From: Oceanicoccus sp.
GTDB lineage: Bacteria; Pseudomonadota; Gammaproteobacteria; Pseudomonadales; Dasaniaceae
NCBI RefSeq assembly: GCF_029238675.1
Contig: NZ_JAQWFR010000022.1
Location: forward strand, 49,195 to 113,194
Length of the DNA: 64,000 nt
Reading direction: 5' to 3'
Below, one piece after another: positions 1 through 10,671 of the stretch (within the stretch, counting starts at the first letter, position 1; every line of letters begins with the position of its first letter). A program made the position numbers and the translations under genes. The notes beneath the pieces are model-generated. The model was not told where the DNA came from, made no database searches, and was given only the letters and a program-made list of their open reading frames with translations.

Positions 1-783
1 TTGCTAGGGGTGGATAAAGACCCCCAGGCCATTGCCACAGGTGAAGCGTTAGCCGAGCGGGATTCGCGCTTCCAGATTGTTCAGGGCAGTTTTGCCGATA
101 CCAAGGCCGCCCTGGCGGACAGAGGTATAGAAAGGGTTGATGGTCTGCTGCTGGATTTGGGGGTGTCATCCCCGCAGTTAGATCAGTCTGAGCGCGGTTT
201 TAGTTTTATGCGCGACGGCCCGCTGGATATGCGAATGAATCCGCAGGCGGGACAAAGTGCCGCCGAATGGCTGGCAGTAGCGCAGGCTGGCGAAATTGCT
301 CAAGTGTTAAAAGAGTTTGGTGAAGAACGTTATGCTAAGCGCCTGGCCAATGCGGTGGTGGAGGAGCGTGCTGAAAAGCCAATAACCACAACCCTGCATT
401 TGGCAAAAGTGATTAAAGATGCACATCCCGCATGGGAGAAAGGTAAAAATCCGGCGACAAAAACGTTTCAGGCTATACGGATTTTTATCAATAACGAGTT
501 AGGTGATTTAGAGCAGTTTTTGGCTCAGTCGCTGGATATGCTGGAAGTAAGTGGCAGATTGGCGATCATCAGCTTCCACTCGCTGGAAGACAGGATGGTA
601 AAGCGTTTTATCAAGCGCCATGTAAAGGGTGATGATTTACCGCCCGGTGTGCCAGTAACGGTTGATCAGTTAAATCGACGGTTAAAAAATATTGGCAAAG
701 CGGTTAAAGCGGATGCCACAGAAGTAGAAAGTAATGTGCGTTCAAGAAGCGCCATTATGCGGGTTGCTGAAAAAATTGCTTGA
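1..783 (+). CDS. rsmH: 16S rRNA m4C1402 methyltransferase RsmH (MraW), 5' end cut by window
   Basis: RsmH N4-methylates cytosine 1402 of 16S rRNA using S-adenosylmethionine. The visible 260 residues match the family from just after the SAM-binding loop onward: DKDPQAI near residue 5, [10 protein letters not shown] near 52, the [14 protein letters not shown] block near 66, [13 protein letters not shown] near 155 and SFHSLEDR near 193. The family is about 310 residues, so roughly 50 N-terminal residues lie left of the window and the TTG at position 1 is an internal Leu codon, not a start. It is the usual first or second gene of the dcw cluster. A 141-bp gap follows before ftsL. Confidence 0.96.
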   Translation: MLGVDKDPQAIATGEALAERDSRFQIVQGSFADTKAALADRGIERVDGLLLDLGVSSPQLDQSERGFSFMRDGPLDMRMNPQAGQSAAEWLAVAQAGEIAQVLKEFGEERYAKRLANAVVEERAEKPITTTLHLAKVIKDAHPAWEKGKNPATKTFQAIRIFINNELGDLEQFLAQSLDMLEVSGRLAIISFHSLEDRMVKRFIKRHVKGDDLPPGVPVTVDQLNRRLKNIGKAVKADATEVESNVRSRSAIMRVAEKIA

Positions 784-924
784 GTGAGCAGGTGATAGAA
801 AAATAACAGAACTTATTTGGGATGGTGCACAAACACCGTTTAAATCGTAAGACTGATAATAACAATGAAACTGAGTCGCGATGAGTAACACTAAAACATT
901 AATACAAGTAAAGGCGAAGCGGCT

Positions 925-1218
925 GTGAGTGCTTCCATAAAGACAGGGCAAGCCAGAATGTTAGCGGTGAGCCTATTGGTTTTGTTGTTGGTAGTCGTGT
1001 CGGCACTGGGAGTGATTTATAGCTCCTATAAAAGTCGCCAGCTATTTAGTGAGGTGCAACAGCAGAACAGAGAAGCAATGCGGTTAGAAGAAGATTGGGG
1101 ACGGTTGTTGTTGGAGCAGAGTACTTGGGCCTCCCATGCGCGTATAGAGCGTCTGGCGAAATCCGAGTTAAAAATGGTAGTACCTGCACCAGAAACAATC
1201 ATTGTAGTAAAGCGATGA
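925..1218 (+). CDS. ftsL: Cell division protein FtsL
   Basis: FtsL is a small bitopic divisome protein that pairs with FtsB and FtsQ. The 97-residue product has a short cytoplasmic tail, one membrane helix at about residues 12-33, then a periplasmic stretch with heptad-like spacing suited to a coiled coil. The start is a GTG. Sequence conservation in this family is low, so the call rests on size, topology and position between rsmH and ftsI. It ends 15 bases before ftsI. Confidence 0.88.
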   Translation: MSASIKTGQARMLAVSLLVLLLVVVSALGVIYSSYKSRQLFSEVQQQNREAMRLEEDWGRLLLEQSTWASHARIERLAKSELKMVVPAPETIIVVKR

Positions 1219-1233
1219 CTGTGATGAGTAACA

Positions 1234-2976
1234 ATGGCTAAGGTCACACGACAAGTAGTACCTGCATGGCGCTTTATTCTGGTGATTTTATTACTGGCAT
1301 GTTTGGCGTCGCTATTAATTTGGCGAGTGCTGTCACTGCAGGTGCTGGATACCGAGCGCGGCCATGAGTTTCTTCGTGGTCAGGGTGATGCGCGTACCGT
1401 TCGTACCGAACATATTCCAGCCTACCGTGGTGTTATTTCTGATCGCAATGGCGAGCCTCTGGCTATTAGTACTCCGGTAGCTTCAATCTGGATCAATCCA
1501 AAGCATATTATTTCTGAATCTGACCGCTGGGCCGAGTTGGCTGGCGTGCTTGGCATGAGTCGCCAAAAGCTTAAAGAAAAAATCATCCAAAATAGCCGGC
1601 GTGGTTTTGTTTACCTGCGGCGCCATCTTTCTCCGCAGTTAGCGGATGAGATTTTAGCGCTTCGTATCAAAGGCGTTAACGTACAGCGCGAATACAAGCG
1701 TTATTACCCTGCCGGTGAAGTGGCCTCCCATATCGTTGGCTTTACCAATATTGATGATCAGGGCCAGGAAGGTATGGAGCTGGCTTTTGAAAGCTGGCTT
1801 AAGGGTGAGTCAGGCAGCAAGCGAGTGCTCAAAGATTTACATGGCAATGTATTTCGCGATATCGGTCAGGGTGTTTCCGCTAGCTCTGGCAAAGACCTGA
1901 TGTTAAGCATTGATATGCGTTTGCAGTATTTGGCCTACCGCGAATTAAAGGCAGCCATGAAGCGCGTTGAGGCCAAGTCCGGCTCAGTGGTTATGTTAGA
2001 TAGCCAGACCGGTGAAGTGTTGGCGATGGTGAACCAGCCATCCTTTAACCCCAATAACCGTCGTGCCTTAAAGCCTGCCCATATGCGCAACCGCGCCATG
2101 ACCGATATGTTTGAGCCCGGCTCTACGGTCAAACCACTCACCGTAGTAGCAGCGTTAGAGTCAGGCCGTTACCAGCCAAATACCGTGATCAATACCAGTC
2201 CGGGTTATATCCGTGTCGGTAAAAAAACCTTAGTGGACCCGGTTAATTACGGTTCTATTGATGTCACCAGTATTTTAACCAAGTCCAGCCAGGTAGGTAC
2301 CAGCAAAATAGCCCTGGACCTGGATGAGCAATCTGTCTGGGAAGTGTTTAGCCGTTTTGGCTTAGGTGTTAGCACTGGCAGCAGTTTTCCGGGTGAAAGT
2401 GCCGGTCTATTACCGGGGCGCCCCAATTGGCGCCCCATCGAGCGGGTTAATTTTGCCTTTGGTTATGGTCTGACGGTAACCCCATTGCAGTTGGCGCAAG
2501 CTTACTCAGTATTTGCCAGTGGCGGTGTACTTCGCCCCGCGACTTTATTGCGTCAGGAACAGGTGGAAAAGGGTGAGCAAATCATTAGCGAAAAAGTGGC
2601 TGGCCAGTTAGTAGACATGCTGAAAACGGTTACCGGTGAAGATGGAACCGCCAAACGTGCCCGGGTTGCCTCCTACTCAGTTGCCGGTAAAACCGGCACC
2701 GTGCATAAAGTCAGTGACAAGGGTGGCTATGCTGATAACCGTTATATGGCAGTGTTTGCCGGCCTTGCCCCTGCCTCCGAGCCTCGTATTGTCACTGTGG
2801 TGATGATTGATGAACCTAATTTGGACAAGTATCACGGCGGCGAATCAGCGGCGCCGGTATTCTCAAGGGTGGTTACCGATGCCCTAAGAATTTTAGATGT
2901 AACACCGGATAAAGCGCTCCCCGTTAATCGCTTGGTTAATGGCAAGCCTGTAAAAGGGAGGCGTAAATCGGCTTAA
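1234..2976 (+). CDS. ftsI: Peptidoglycan D,D-transpeptidase FtsI (PBP3)
   Basis: FtsI is the septal class B penicillin-binding protein that cross-links new peptidoglycan with FtsW. The 580-residue product has a membrane anchor at about residues 12-34, a PBP dimer domain, and a transpeptidase domain with the catalytic Ser297 in STVK, a following SSQ motif where SxN is expected, and KTG at 486-488. Length is normal. It overlaps murE by one base (TAATG), which suggests translational coupling. The SSQ in place of SxN is known in some family members and was judged from alignment by eye. Confidence 0.97.
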   Translation: MAKVTRQVVPAWRFILVILLLACLASLLIWRVLSLQVLDTERGHEFLRGQGDARTVRTEHIPAYRGVISDRNGEPLAISTPVASIWINPKHIISESDRWAELAGVLGMSRQKLKEKIIQNSRRGFVYLRRHLSPQLADEILALRIKGVNVQREYKRYYPAGEVASHIVGFTNIDDQGQEGMELAFESWLKGESGSKRVLKDLHGNVFRDIGQGVSASSGKDLMLSIDMRLQYLAYRELKAAMKRVEAKSGSVVMLDSQTGEVLAMVNQPSFNPNNRRALKPAHMRNRAMTDMFEPGSTVKPLTVVAALESGRYQPNTVINTSPGYIRVGKKTLVDPVNYGSIDVTSILTKSSQVGTSKIALDLDEQSVWEVFSRFGLGVSTGSSFPGESAGLLPGRPNWRPIERVNFAFGYGLTVTPLQLAQAYSVFASGGVLRPATLLRQEQVEKGEQIISEKVAGQLVDMLKTVTGEDGTAKRARVASYSVAGKTGTVHKVSDKGGYADNRYMAVFAGLAPASEPRIVTVVMIDEPNLDKYHGGESAAPVFSRVVTDALRILDVTPDKALPVNRLVNGKPVKGRRKSA

Positions 2977-4490
2977 TGATGGCAGCCACTGAATCAAATA
3001 ACCAAAAGCCGTTAGGTGAATTGATCGAAGTTAGCGATCAAACCCTTGCGGCTATTCAGGTTTCAGGTGTAGAGCTGGATAGTCGTCAGGTAAGCGCTGG
3101 TGATATGTTTTTAGCCTGTGCCGGTTTTGCTGTTGATGGCCGTGATTATATTGACCAGGCTATTGCCGCTGGTGCTGTAGCCGTATTAGCAGAGCAGAAC
3201 GACCAGTGGGCCAATTATTCAGAGCGCAACGGTGTTCCCGTATTGGTCGTTGAAAATCTATCACAAAAAATCAGCGGCATTGCCGGTCAGTTCTTTGATC
3301 ACCCATCAAAGCAATTGCCAGTGCTGGCGGTTACCGGCACCAATGGCAAAACCAGTTGCACCCAGTTATTAATGCAATTACTTAATGCCATGAATAAAAG
3401 TTGTGCCGTTATTGGCACGCTGGGTACTGGCGCTGATGGTGCAATGGAAGCCGGTATCAATACCACACCCAGTGCGGTTGCTATTCAAAAATTATTAGCC
3501 ACTTGGTTGGCGCAAGGTATCTCCACAGTAGCGATGGAAGTATCGTCCCACGGCTTAGAGCAGGGCAGGGTGCAGGCACTGCAATTTGAGTTGGCCTTAT
3601 TTACCAATTTAAGTCGCGACCATCTCGACTATCACGGCTCCATGCAGGCCTATGCCGAAGCTAAGGCACGTTTGTTTAAACAGCCCGGCCTAAAGCGCGC
3701 TGTGATTAATATCGATGATAGCTTCTCTGAAACATTGCTCAATATTATCGCAGATGATGTAGAAGTCATTCGCTACAGTGTTGATGCTGCCAAAGATGCC
3801 GCCAAGCGTATTGATGTTTGGGTAGAGAATATTTCCTATCACCCTGATGGAGTTAGTGCTCAATTCCATTCGCCCTGGGGCGAGTTCGAATTGCACAGTC
3901 CCTTATTAGGTGATTTTAATTTAAGCAATGTTGTAGCAGCTGTAAGTGGCTTAGGGGCGCAGGGTTATCCCGTTGCTACGGTTATTGAAAGCCTTAAAGC
4001 CCTGGGCACCATTGCAGGCCGTATGGAAAAAATCTCTGCCACAGCGGATATTAATGTTGTTGTAGATTATGCCCACACTCCCGACGCTTTGGAAAAAGCC
4101 CTGGTAGCAATACGCCAGCACAGTGATGGTGATGTCTGGTGTGTATTTGGTTGCGGCGGTGATCGCGACCAGGGCAAACGTCCGCAGATGGGTGAAATGG
4201 TTCAGCGTTATGCGGATCATATTGTAGTCACCAGTGACAACCCGCGCCATGAACAAGCCAGCGATATTATTAATGAAATTCTAGGTGGTATAGATTGTCC
4301 TTCGCTGGTGGAAGAAGATCGTGCTATCGCGATTGAGTTTGCTATTAGCAATGCCAAGGCCGGTGACTGTGTGCTTATCGCAGGTAAAGGTCACGAAGAT
4401 TATCAGCAGGTTGGCGACTTGCGCATTCCCTTTAGCGATATAAAACAAGCCCGTTTGGCGTTGGCAGAACGTGCGGGGGTGGCTGAATGA
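2976..4490 (+). CDS. murE: UDP-MurNAc-tripeptide synthetase MurE (meso-DAP adding)
   Basis: MurE adds the third residue of the peptidoglycan stem peptide in the cytoplasm. The 504-residue protein has the Mur-ligase ATP loop TGTNGKT with Lys125, and the motif DNPR at residues 421-424, which in this family marks enzymes that select meso-diaminopimelate rather than lysine. Two adjacent ATG codons open the frame at 2976 and 2979. Either could be used; the first overlaps the ftsI stop by one base. The 3' end overlaps murF by four bases (ATGA). Confidence 0.97.
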   Translation: MMAATESNNQKPLGELIEVSDQTLAAIQVSGVELDSRQVSAGDMFLACAGFAVDGRDYIDQAIAAGAVAVLAEQNDQWANYSERNGVPVLVVENLSQKISGIAGQFFDHPSKQLPVLAVTGTNGKTSCTQLLMQLLNAMNKSCAVIGTLGTGADGAMEAGINTTPSAVAIQKLLATWLAQGISTVAMEVSSHGLEQGRVQALQFELALFTNLSRDHLDYHGSMQAYAEAKARLFKQPGLKRAVINIDDSFSETLLNIIADDVEVIRYSVDAAKDAAKRIDVWVENISYHPDGVSAQFHSPWGEFELHSPLLGDFNLSNVVAAVSGLGAQGYPVATVIESLKALGTIAGRMEKISATADINVVVDYAHTPDALEKALVAIRQHSDGDVWCVFGCGGDRDQGKRPQMGEMVQRYADHIVVTSDNPRHEQASDIINEILGGIDCPSLVEEDRAIAIEFAISNAKAGDCVLIAGKGHEDYQQVGDLRIPFSDIKQARLALAERAGVAE

Positions 4491-5854
4491 TGTCGGCATT
4501 ATCCCTGGCAACGATTGCAGCACAAACCGGTGGCAAGGTTAAACAAAATGTTACACAAGATGTAACGTTTTCCAGGGTTTGTACAGATACCCGCAGTATC
4601 AAAAAAGGCGATTTGTTTGTCGCATTAAGTGGCGAAAATTTTAACGGCAATTTATTTGTCAACGAGGCTGCTAATAGTGGCGCAGTAGCTGCTGTAGTCA
4701 GTGATGCGACAGAGGCTTCTATCCCTTGTTTACAGGTCGAAGATTCACGTCTGGCTTTGGGTTTAATTGCCAAAGCCAATCGCGAACAATTTACCGGGCC
4801 ATTAGTTGGATTAACTGGCAGCGCCGGTAAAACTTCTACCAAAGAAATGGTAGCGAGCATTTTGTCTGAAATGGGCAACGTATTGGCAACGCGCGGCAAC
4901 TTAAATAACGAAATTGGTGTGCCGCAGACTTTATTGCAGCTTGAGCCGGGCCATGATTATGCCGTGGTAGAAATGGGCGCGAGTAATAAAGGGGATATTG
5001 CTTACTTGATGCAATTTGTTGAGCCCACTATCTCAGTGTTAACCAATGCTATGCCGGTGCATATAGAGTTCTTTGGCAGCCTGGAAACTATTGGTCAAAC
5101 CAAGGGCGAAATCTTCGAAGGTTTGGCGGACACTGGTACAGCGATTATCAATTTAGATGATCAGTTCTATCAGCAATGGTGTGCTCAAGCAGGATCATCT
5201 TCGATAACAACCTTTAGTAAAAATAATACCGAAGCCGATTTTTATGCCAGTGATATTACTTTGCAGCCTGCCGGTTTGACCTCTTTTGTGTTGCATACAT
5301 CATCAGCAGCTATCTCTATTAGCTTGTCAGTACTGGGCGAACACAATGTTATGAATGCATTGGCCGCCGCGGCCGCCGCTGTAGCCGCAGGCGCAAGTTT
5401 GGAAAACGTTAAAAATGGCTTGGAAAAAGTTCAGCCAGTAACAGGTCGTTTAAAAGCCTATTCACAGGGTGGCCAAACGGTCATCGACGATACCTATAAC
5501 GCAAGCCCTGGTTCAATGAAAGCGGCTATAGACGTGCTTGTCGGTTTTGCCGGTATGCGCTGCTTAATTATGGGCACTATGGGTGAGATGGGTGATATGA
5601 CGGTCAGCTCACATAAGGAAGTGGCGGAGTATGCAAAAGAAAAAGGTGTTGAGCAGGTATTAGCTGTCGGAGAGTACGCCGAAATAGTCGCGCAAACTTT
5701 TGGCCACGGCTGTGTAGCACATAACGATATGAGTGAGTTGTTGCCAGTGTTAGAAACTATTAAAGCAACAACAATATTAATAAAAGGTTCGCGCAGTGCG
5801 CGGATGGAGCGAGTAGTGGAAGCACTGCTGGCAACCAATGGGAGACAACAGTAA
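4487..5854 (+). CDS. murF: UDP-MurNAc-pentapeptide synthetase MurF
   Basis: MurF joins D-Ala-D-Ala to the UDP-MurNAc tripeptide, the last cytoplasmic step before the lipid stage. The 455-residue product has the ATP-binding loop [10 protein letters not shown] with Lys115, the [14 protein letters not shown] N-terminal UDP-binding region near residue 45, and the family's [11 protein letters not shown] block near residue 335. It overlaps murE by four bases and mraY by one base, so the three genes look translationally coupled. Confidence 0.96.
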   Translation: MMSALSLATIAAQTGGKVKQNVTQDVTFSRVCTDTRSIKKGDLFVALSGENFNGNLFVNEAANSGAVAAVVSDATEASIPCLQVEDSRLALGLIAKANREQFTGPLVGLTGSAGKTSTKEMVASILSEMGNVLATRGNLNNEIGVPQTLLQLEPGHDYAVVEMGASNKGDIAYLMQFVEPTISVLTNAMPVHIEFFGSLETIGQTKGEIFEGLADTGTAIINLDDQFYQQWCAQAGSSSITTFSKNNTEADFYASDITLQPAGLTSFVLHTSSAAISISLSVLGEHNVMNALAAAAAAVAAGASLENVKNGLEKVQPVTGRLKAYSQGGQTVIDDTYNASPGSMKAAIDVLVGFAGMRCLIMGTMGEMGDMTVSSHKEVAEYAKEKGVEQVLAVGEYAEIVAQTFGHGCVAHNDMSELLPVLETIKATTILIKGSRSARMERVVEALLATNGRQQ

Positions 5855-6936
5855 TGCTACTGTTATTGGCAGATTTTCTGTCTCAGTATATAAGTGCGTT
5901 TCAGGTATTTCAGTACCTTACTTTTCGCGGCATTCTGGGCATTATGACGGCATTAGGTATTTGCTTGGTGTTTGGTCCCTATATGATCAATCGCTTGAAC
6001 TACCACCAGATTGGCCAGGCTATTCGTGATGATGGCCCTGAGTCTCACTTAAGTAAATCAGGCACCCCCACCATGGGCGGCACTTTGATTTTAGTCTCCA
6101 TTATCCTGAGTACCTTACTGTGGGGTGACCTGCAGAATTCCTATGTTTGGACGGTTTTAATCGTGACCATTATTTTTGGTGCGGTCGGTTGGGTAGATGA
6201 CTACCGCAAAGTGATTGAAAAAAACTCACGGGGGCTGCCGGCACGTTGGAAATACTTTTGGCAATCAGTTGGTGGCTTGGGTGCCGCTATATTTCTTTAT
6301 TCGCAGGCAAGTATTCCGGCAGAGACGCAGTTGTTTTTGCCCTTCCTAAAAGACTTTGCACTGGATCTGGGCGTGTTTTATATCGTATTGACCTACTTCG
6401 TTATTGTGGGTTCAAGTAATGCCGTCAATCTTACTGATGGTCTTGATGGCCTGGCGATTATGCCTTCCGTCATGGTGGGTTCAGCGCTGGGTATTATTGC
6501 CTACCTTGCAGGTAATGTTTCCTTTGCCAATTACTTATTTATTCCCTATATCGCAGGCAGTGGTGAGTTAGCGGTGTTCTGTGGCGCGCTAGCTGGGGCC
6601 GGCTTGGGTTTTCTGTGGTTTAACACCTACCCCGCACAAATTTTTATGGGTGATGTTGGCGCGTTGGCGCTGGGTGCAGCCTTGGGTACGGTGGCGGTTA
6701 TTACTCGCCATGAAATCGTTTTTTTCATTATGGGCGGGATTTTCGTCCTCGAAACTGTTTCGGTTATTTTACAGGTAGCTTCATTCAAATTAACCGGACG
6801 AAGAATTTTTAGAATGGCGCCTATTCATCATCATTTTGAATTAAAAGGTTGGCCAGAGCCGCGTGTGATTGTGCGGTTTTGGATTATTACCGTGATGTTG
6901 GTGTTGTTCGGTTTGGCAACATTAAAGCTACGTTAA
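5854..6936 (+). CDS. mraY: Phospho-MurNAc-pentapeptide transferase MraY
   Basis: MraY transfers phospho-MurNAc-pentapeptide to undecaprenyl phosphate, making lipid I at the inner membrane. The 360-residue protein is strongly hydrophobic with about ten membrane helices. It carries the conserved cytoplasmic motifs [23 protein letters not shown] and the [13 protein letters not shown] block near the C-terminus. Length equals the family norm. It overlaps murF by one base and is followed 21 bases later by murD. Confidence 0.98.
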   Translation: MLLLLADFLSQYISAFQVFQYLTFRGILGIMTALGICLVFGPYMINRLNYHQIGQAIRDDGPESHLSKSGTPTMGGTLILVSIILSTLLWGDLQNSYVWTVLIVTIIFGAVGWVDDYRKVIEKNSRGLPARWKYFWQSVGGLGAAIFLYSQASIPAETQLFLPFLKDFALDLGVFYIVLTYFVIVGSSNAVNLTDGLDGLAIMPSVMVGSALGIIAYLAGNVSFANYLFIPYIAGSGELAVFCGALAGAGLGFLWFNTYPAQIFMGDVGALALGAALGTVAVITRHEIVFFIMGGIFVLETVSVILQVASFKLTGRRIFRMAPIHHHFELKGWPEPRVIVRFWIITVMLVLFGLATLKLR

Positions 6937-6957
6937 GGAAAGGGTTAAAGGTAAGTC

Positions 6958-8319
6958 GTGCAATTAATAGCAACAGATAATAAGCAGGTAGTTATAGGGC
7001 TCGGTGTTACCGGGCTTTCCTGTGTGCGTTATCTGGCGGCTAACAATAAGCCTTTTTCAGTGGTTGATAGCCGTGAAAACCCTCCGGGCCTTGAGGCATT
7101 TAGAGCTGAATTTCCTGATATTAATTTAACGCTGGGTGATATAACCGAAGCTTCATTGGCCGGTGCCGATGAATTAGTGGTAAGCCCCGGTGTTGCCATT
7201 GATGAACCGGCGATAGTTAAAGCGGTGGCAAAGGGCGCCCACGTTTGCGGTGATATTGATTTGTTTTGCCGGGCTGTTGATGTGCCGGTTATTGCTATTA
7301 CTGGTTCCAACGGCAAATCAACTGTTACCACCCTGGTGGGTGAAATGATTAAACGCTCCGGTAAAAGGGTAGCGGTGGGTGGCAATATCGGTACGCCAGC
7401 ATTGGATTTACTGGCAGAAGAAACCCCCGATATTTATGTGCTGGAACTATCAAGCTTTCAATTGGAGCGGTCAGAAAAACTGGCAGTGGATGTGGCAACT
7501 GTGCTGAATGTTAGCGCCGACCATATGGATCGCTATAAAAATCTACTGAGTTATCATCAAGCCAAACACCGAATTTTCCGAGGCTGTAAAAAAGTCGTGA
7601 TTAATCGGGCAGACCCTTTATCAAGACCGCTACTGGCGGAAGAAGTGGATGTGTTTACTTTTGGTTTAAATGATTCAGATATTAATGGCTTCGGTTTAAT
7701 CAATGATGAAGGTATTGAAAGTCTGGCCTATCAGTTTAAGCCGCTAATGCCCGTGTCAGCATTAAAAATGGTTGGTCGGCACAATATAGAAAATGCCTTG
7801 GCGGCGATGGCCTTATGCAGAGCGGTAGGTATTGAAGTTGGCCCCATGCTGGATGTGCTGCGTGAATTTAACGGTTTGGAGCATCGCTGCCAGTACGCTG
7901 GCGAGCATCGCGGTGTTCGCTTTTATAACGATTCAAAAGGTACCAATGTTGGCGCAGCTATCGCTTCTATTAACGGTTTGAAAGACAGCGCCAACAATAT
8001 CGTTTTAATTGCCGGCGGTGATGCCAAGGGCGCAGATTTCGCGCCGCTATTACCCGTCTTAAAAGGCGTAGTCAGCGTCATGGTTGTTATTGGCAATGCG
8101 GCGCAGGTCTTAACAGATTTATGCAAAGAAGTTCTGCAGGTTGTAAAAGCAGACTCCATGGAATCTGCCGTCAACAAAGCAGCTTCACTGGCTACGGAGG
8201 GTGATGTGGTTCTGCTATCTCCGGCCTGCGCCAGTTTCGATATGTTTAATAACTACCAGCATCGCGGTGATGTATTTGTGGCCGCAGTACAACAATTATC
8301 AACAGAGAGTGCTAGCTAA
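6958..8319 (+). CDS. murD: UDP-MurNAc-L-alanine:D-glutamate ligase MurD
   Basis: MurD adds D-glutamate, the second residue of the stem peptide. The 453-residue product has an N-terminal Rossmann-like UDP-binding fold (IGLGVTGLS near residue 13), the ATP loop GSNGKST at 116-122, and the C-terminal YNDSKGTN and SPACASFDMF motifs. Its start is a GTG preceded by an A/G-rich stretch (AAGGAAAGGG) roughly 13-22 bases upstream. It overlaps ftsW by one base. Confidence 0.96.
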   Translation: MQLIATDNKQVVIGLGVTGLSCVRYLAANNKPFSVVDSRENPPGLEAFRAEFPDINLTLGDITEASLAGADELVVSPGVAIDEPAIVKAVAKGAHVCGDIDLFCRAVDVPVIAITGSNGKSTVTTLVGEMIKRSGKRVAVGGNIGTPALDLLAEETPDIYVLELSSFQLERSEKLAVDVATVLNVSADHMDRYKNLLSYHQAKHRIFRGCKKVVINRADPLSRPLLAEEVDVFTFGLNDSDINGFGLINDEGIESLAYQFKPLMPVSALKMVGRHNIENALAAMALCRAVGIEVGPMLDVLREFNGLEHRCQYAGEHRGVRFYNDSKGTNVGAAIASINGLKDSANNIVLIAGGDAKGADFAPLLPVLKGVVSVMVVIGNAAQVLTDLCKEVLQVVKADSMESAVNKAASLATEGDVVLLSPACASFDMFNNYQHRGDVFVAAVQQLSTESAS

Positions 8320-9590
8320 TGGGCGCGGTAGCGATCGATACCAAGCTAAATAGCTCTTTGCTACAAAGGGCAACAAAGCCTTTATCGGCAGTTAATTTTG
8401 CGACGGAGAAAACCAATAGCCTGGATATGGCACTGGCGATCTTGTCGATGGCCTTAATCGTTATTGGTTTTGTGGCGATGAGTTCTGCCTCTATCGAGTT
8501 TGCGGCAGAGCGTTATGGCAATCCCTTTTTCCATAGCTACCGCTATTTGTTTCATTTAAGTATCGGTGTGGTTGCCGGCTTAGTGGTTTATCGCATCCCC
8601 ATGTCTTTTTGGCAAAGTACCGGTTGGTTTTGGCTGTTGGCAGGTTTTGCTTTGTTAATCGTGGTATTGATCCCGGGAATAGGCAGAGAAGTGAACGGTA
8701 GCCGCCGCTGGTTGGCTCTGGGCCCATTAACTTTACAGTGTTCAGAAATTGCTAAAGTTTGCGTCATTCTTTATTTGGCAGGTTATTTAGTTCGCCGACA
8801 GGATGAAGTTCGGGAAGAGTGGAAAGGTTTTATTAAACCGATGGGTGTTTTATTTTTAGTCACCATATTGTTGATGTTAGAGCCTGACTTTGGTGCCACG
8901 GTTGTTACCCTGGGTACGGCCTTTGGTATGATTTTTCTTGCCGGCGTGCGTCTATGGCAATTTAGTCTGGTGATTTTGGCCGCCTTAGCCGCTTTGGTGA
9001 TATTGGTGATCTCTGAGCCCTACCGGATGAAGCGTTTAACCGCGTATACCGATCCCTGGGCTGATCAGTTTAATACCGGCTATCAGCTAACCCAGTCATT
9101 AATTGCTTTTGGCCGCGGTGAATGGTGGGGCGTTGGCTTGGGTAACAGCATTCAAAAACTGTTTTATTTACCGGAGTCTCATACCGATTTTGTGTTTGCC
9201 ATCTATGCCGAAGAATTTGGTTTTGTCGGTGCCATCCTGTTAATCGCTTTGTTCTGTGGCCTGGTGACAAGAATTCTTCAAATTGGACGTAAGGCAGAAA
9301 AACAGCAACAAACCTTTAGCGCTTTTGTCGCTTACGGTATTGCCCTAATGATGAGTGGCCAGGTATTTATCAATATTGGCGTAAATACCGGTTTATTGCC
9401 CACCAAGGGTTTGACCTTGCCCTTTTTAAGTTATGGCGGCAGTAGCCTGATTGTATGCTGCGCACTGTTAGCGATGGTTTTTCGCATCAATAATGAAGCA
9501 GCGCTTTCGCTGGCTGGCGGTGCAAAGAAATTAACATCTAAAAAACGCAGAACTAAAAAGAAAAACCGGCAGGGAGGCAGTGATGACTGA
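8319..9590 (+). CDS. ftsW: Septal peptidoglycan glycosyltransferase FtsW (SEDS family)
   Basis: FtsW polymerises lipid II at the septum as partner of FtsI. The 423-residue protein has a soluble N-terminus of about 40 residues, about ten membrane helices, the SEDS loop region (GREVNGSRRWL), the PESHTDFVFA motif, and the PTKGLTLPFLSYGGSS signature. The last 30 residues are very rich in Lys and Arg, as is common for its cytoplasmic tail. The 3' end overlaps murG by about eight bases. Confidence 0.97.
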   Translation: MGAVAIDTKLNSSLLQRATKPLSAVNFATEKTNSLDMALAILSMALIVIGFVAMSSASIEFAAERYGNPFFHSYRYLFHLSIGVVAGLVVYRIPMSFWQSTGWFWLLAGFALLIVVLIPGIGREVNGSRRWLALGPLTLQCSEIAKVCVILYLAGYLVRRQDEVREEWKGFIKPMGVLFLVTILLMLEPDFGATVVTLGTAFGMIFLAGVRLWQFSLVILAALAALVILVISEPYRMKRLTAYTDPWADQFNTGYQLTQSLIAFGRGEWWGVGLGNSIQKLFYLPESHTDFVFAIYAEEFGFVGAILLIALFCGLVTRILQIGRKAEKQQQTFSAFVAYGIALMMSGQVFINIGVNTGLLPTKGLTLPFLSYGGSSLIVCCALLAMVFRINNEAALSLAGGAKKLTSKKRRTKKKNRQGGSDD

Positions 9591-10671
9591 ATCATTACCT
9601 CGCTCTGTATTGATTATGGCTGGTGGCACCGGCGGCCATGTATTCCCGGCTTTGGCTGCGGCGCAATGTCTGCGTGAAAAAGGTATTAATGTGGAGTGGC
9701 TGGGTACTAGCAAAGGGATAGAAGCTCGGCTGGTGCCTAATGCGGATATTCCCATTCACTTTATCAATGTGTCAGGCCTGCGCGGCAAAAATATTATCAG
9801 CATTATTAAATCCTTATCGCAGTTAGTTGGCGCTGTAGCGGCGGCGATTAAAGTGCTTATTAAGCTTAAGCCTATCTGTGTATTAGGTATGGGTGGTTTT
9901 GCGTCAGGCCCCGGTGGTTTAGCGGCTTGGTTAACGGGGCGTCCACTAGTGATCCACGAACAAAATGCTGTAGCGGGTACCACTAATAAAACACTGGCAA
10001 AAATCGCCACCAAAGTATTGCTGGGCTACCCCATTAATTTGGGTGGTGCTAAAGCACAACATATTGGCAACCCGGTTAGGAGTGAGATCGCTCGACTACC
10101 GGCTCCAGAACAACGTGGAGTTGGTAACTCAGGTGCCTTGCGTTTATTAGTGCTGGGCGGAAGTTTAGGAGCCAAGCCCATTAATGAATTGTTGTTGGCA
10201 GCTTTGCAGGGTATGACCGCAGAACAGCGTCCACAGGTTTGGCATCAAACCGGTCAGGCACATTGCAACGGTGTTATAGCCGCTTATCAAGATAAGAATA
10301 TTGAAGTTAAAGCTGAAGCCTTTATTGAAGATATGGCCGCCGCTTACCAGTGGGCAGATGTTGTGTTATGCCGGGCTGGTGCTCTAACCGTGGCCGAGTT
10401 GGCCGCCGCCGGTGTTGCCTCAATTTTGGTGCCACTGCCGCACGCTATTGATGATCACCAAACCGCAAATGCTCGTTGGTTGGCTGATAATAATGCAGGA
10501 ATTTTAATGAAACAGTCGACTTTAACCGCTGGTGATTTGGCGAGTTTATTGATGTCTTTAAATGGTGATAGCGAAAGATTGTTAGCTATGTCTAATGCCG
10601 CCAGAGAATTAGCCAAAGTGGATGCAGCTGAGCAAGTTGCCAATATCTGTTTGGAGGTGGCCAATGGTTGA
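9583..10671 (+). CDS. murG: Lipid II synthase MurG
   Basis: MurG adds GlcNAc to lipid I on the cytoplasmic face of the membrane. The 362-residue product has the N-terminal G-loop [12 protein letters not shown], the second G-loop [10 protein letters not shown], and the donor-binding [11 protein letters not shown] motif. I prefer the ATG at 9583 because GGGAGG lies five bases upstream; a GTG one codon earlier (9580) is also open. It overlaps ftsW upstream and murC downstream. Confidence 0.96.
   Translation: MTESLPRSVLIMAGGTGGHVFPALAAAQCLREKGINVEWLGTSKGIEARLVPNADIPIHFINVSGLRGKNIISIIKSLSQLVGAVAAAIKVLIKLKPICVLGMGGFASGPGGLAAWLTGRPLVIHEQNAVAGTTNKTLAKIATKVLLGYPINLGGAKAQHIGNPVRSEIARLPAPEQRGVGNSGALRLLVLGGSLGAKPINELLLAALQGMTAEQRPQVWHQTGQAHCNGVIAAYQDKNIEVKAEAFIEDMAAAYQWADVVLCRAGALTVAELAAAGVASILVPLPHAIDDHQTANARWLADNNAGILMKQSTLTAGDLASLLMSLNGDSERLLAMSNAARELAKVDAAEQVANICLEVANG

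Noticed and set aside
4432..4899. 155-residue antisense frame over murE and murF
   Set aside because: It is the reverse shadow of two well-supported overlapping genes.
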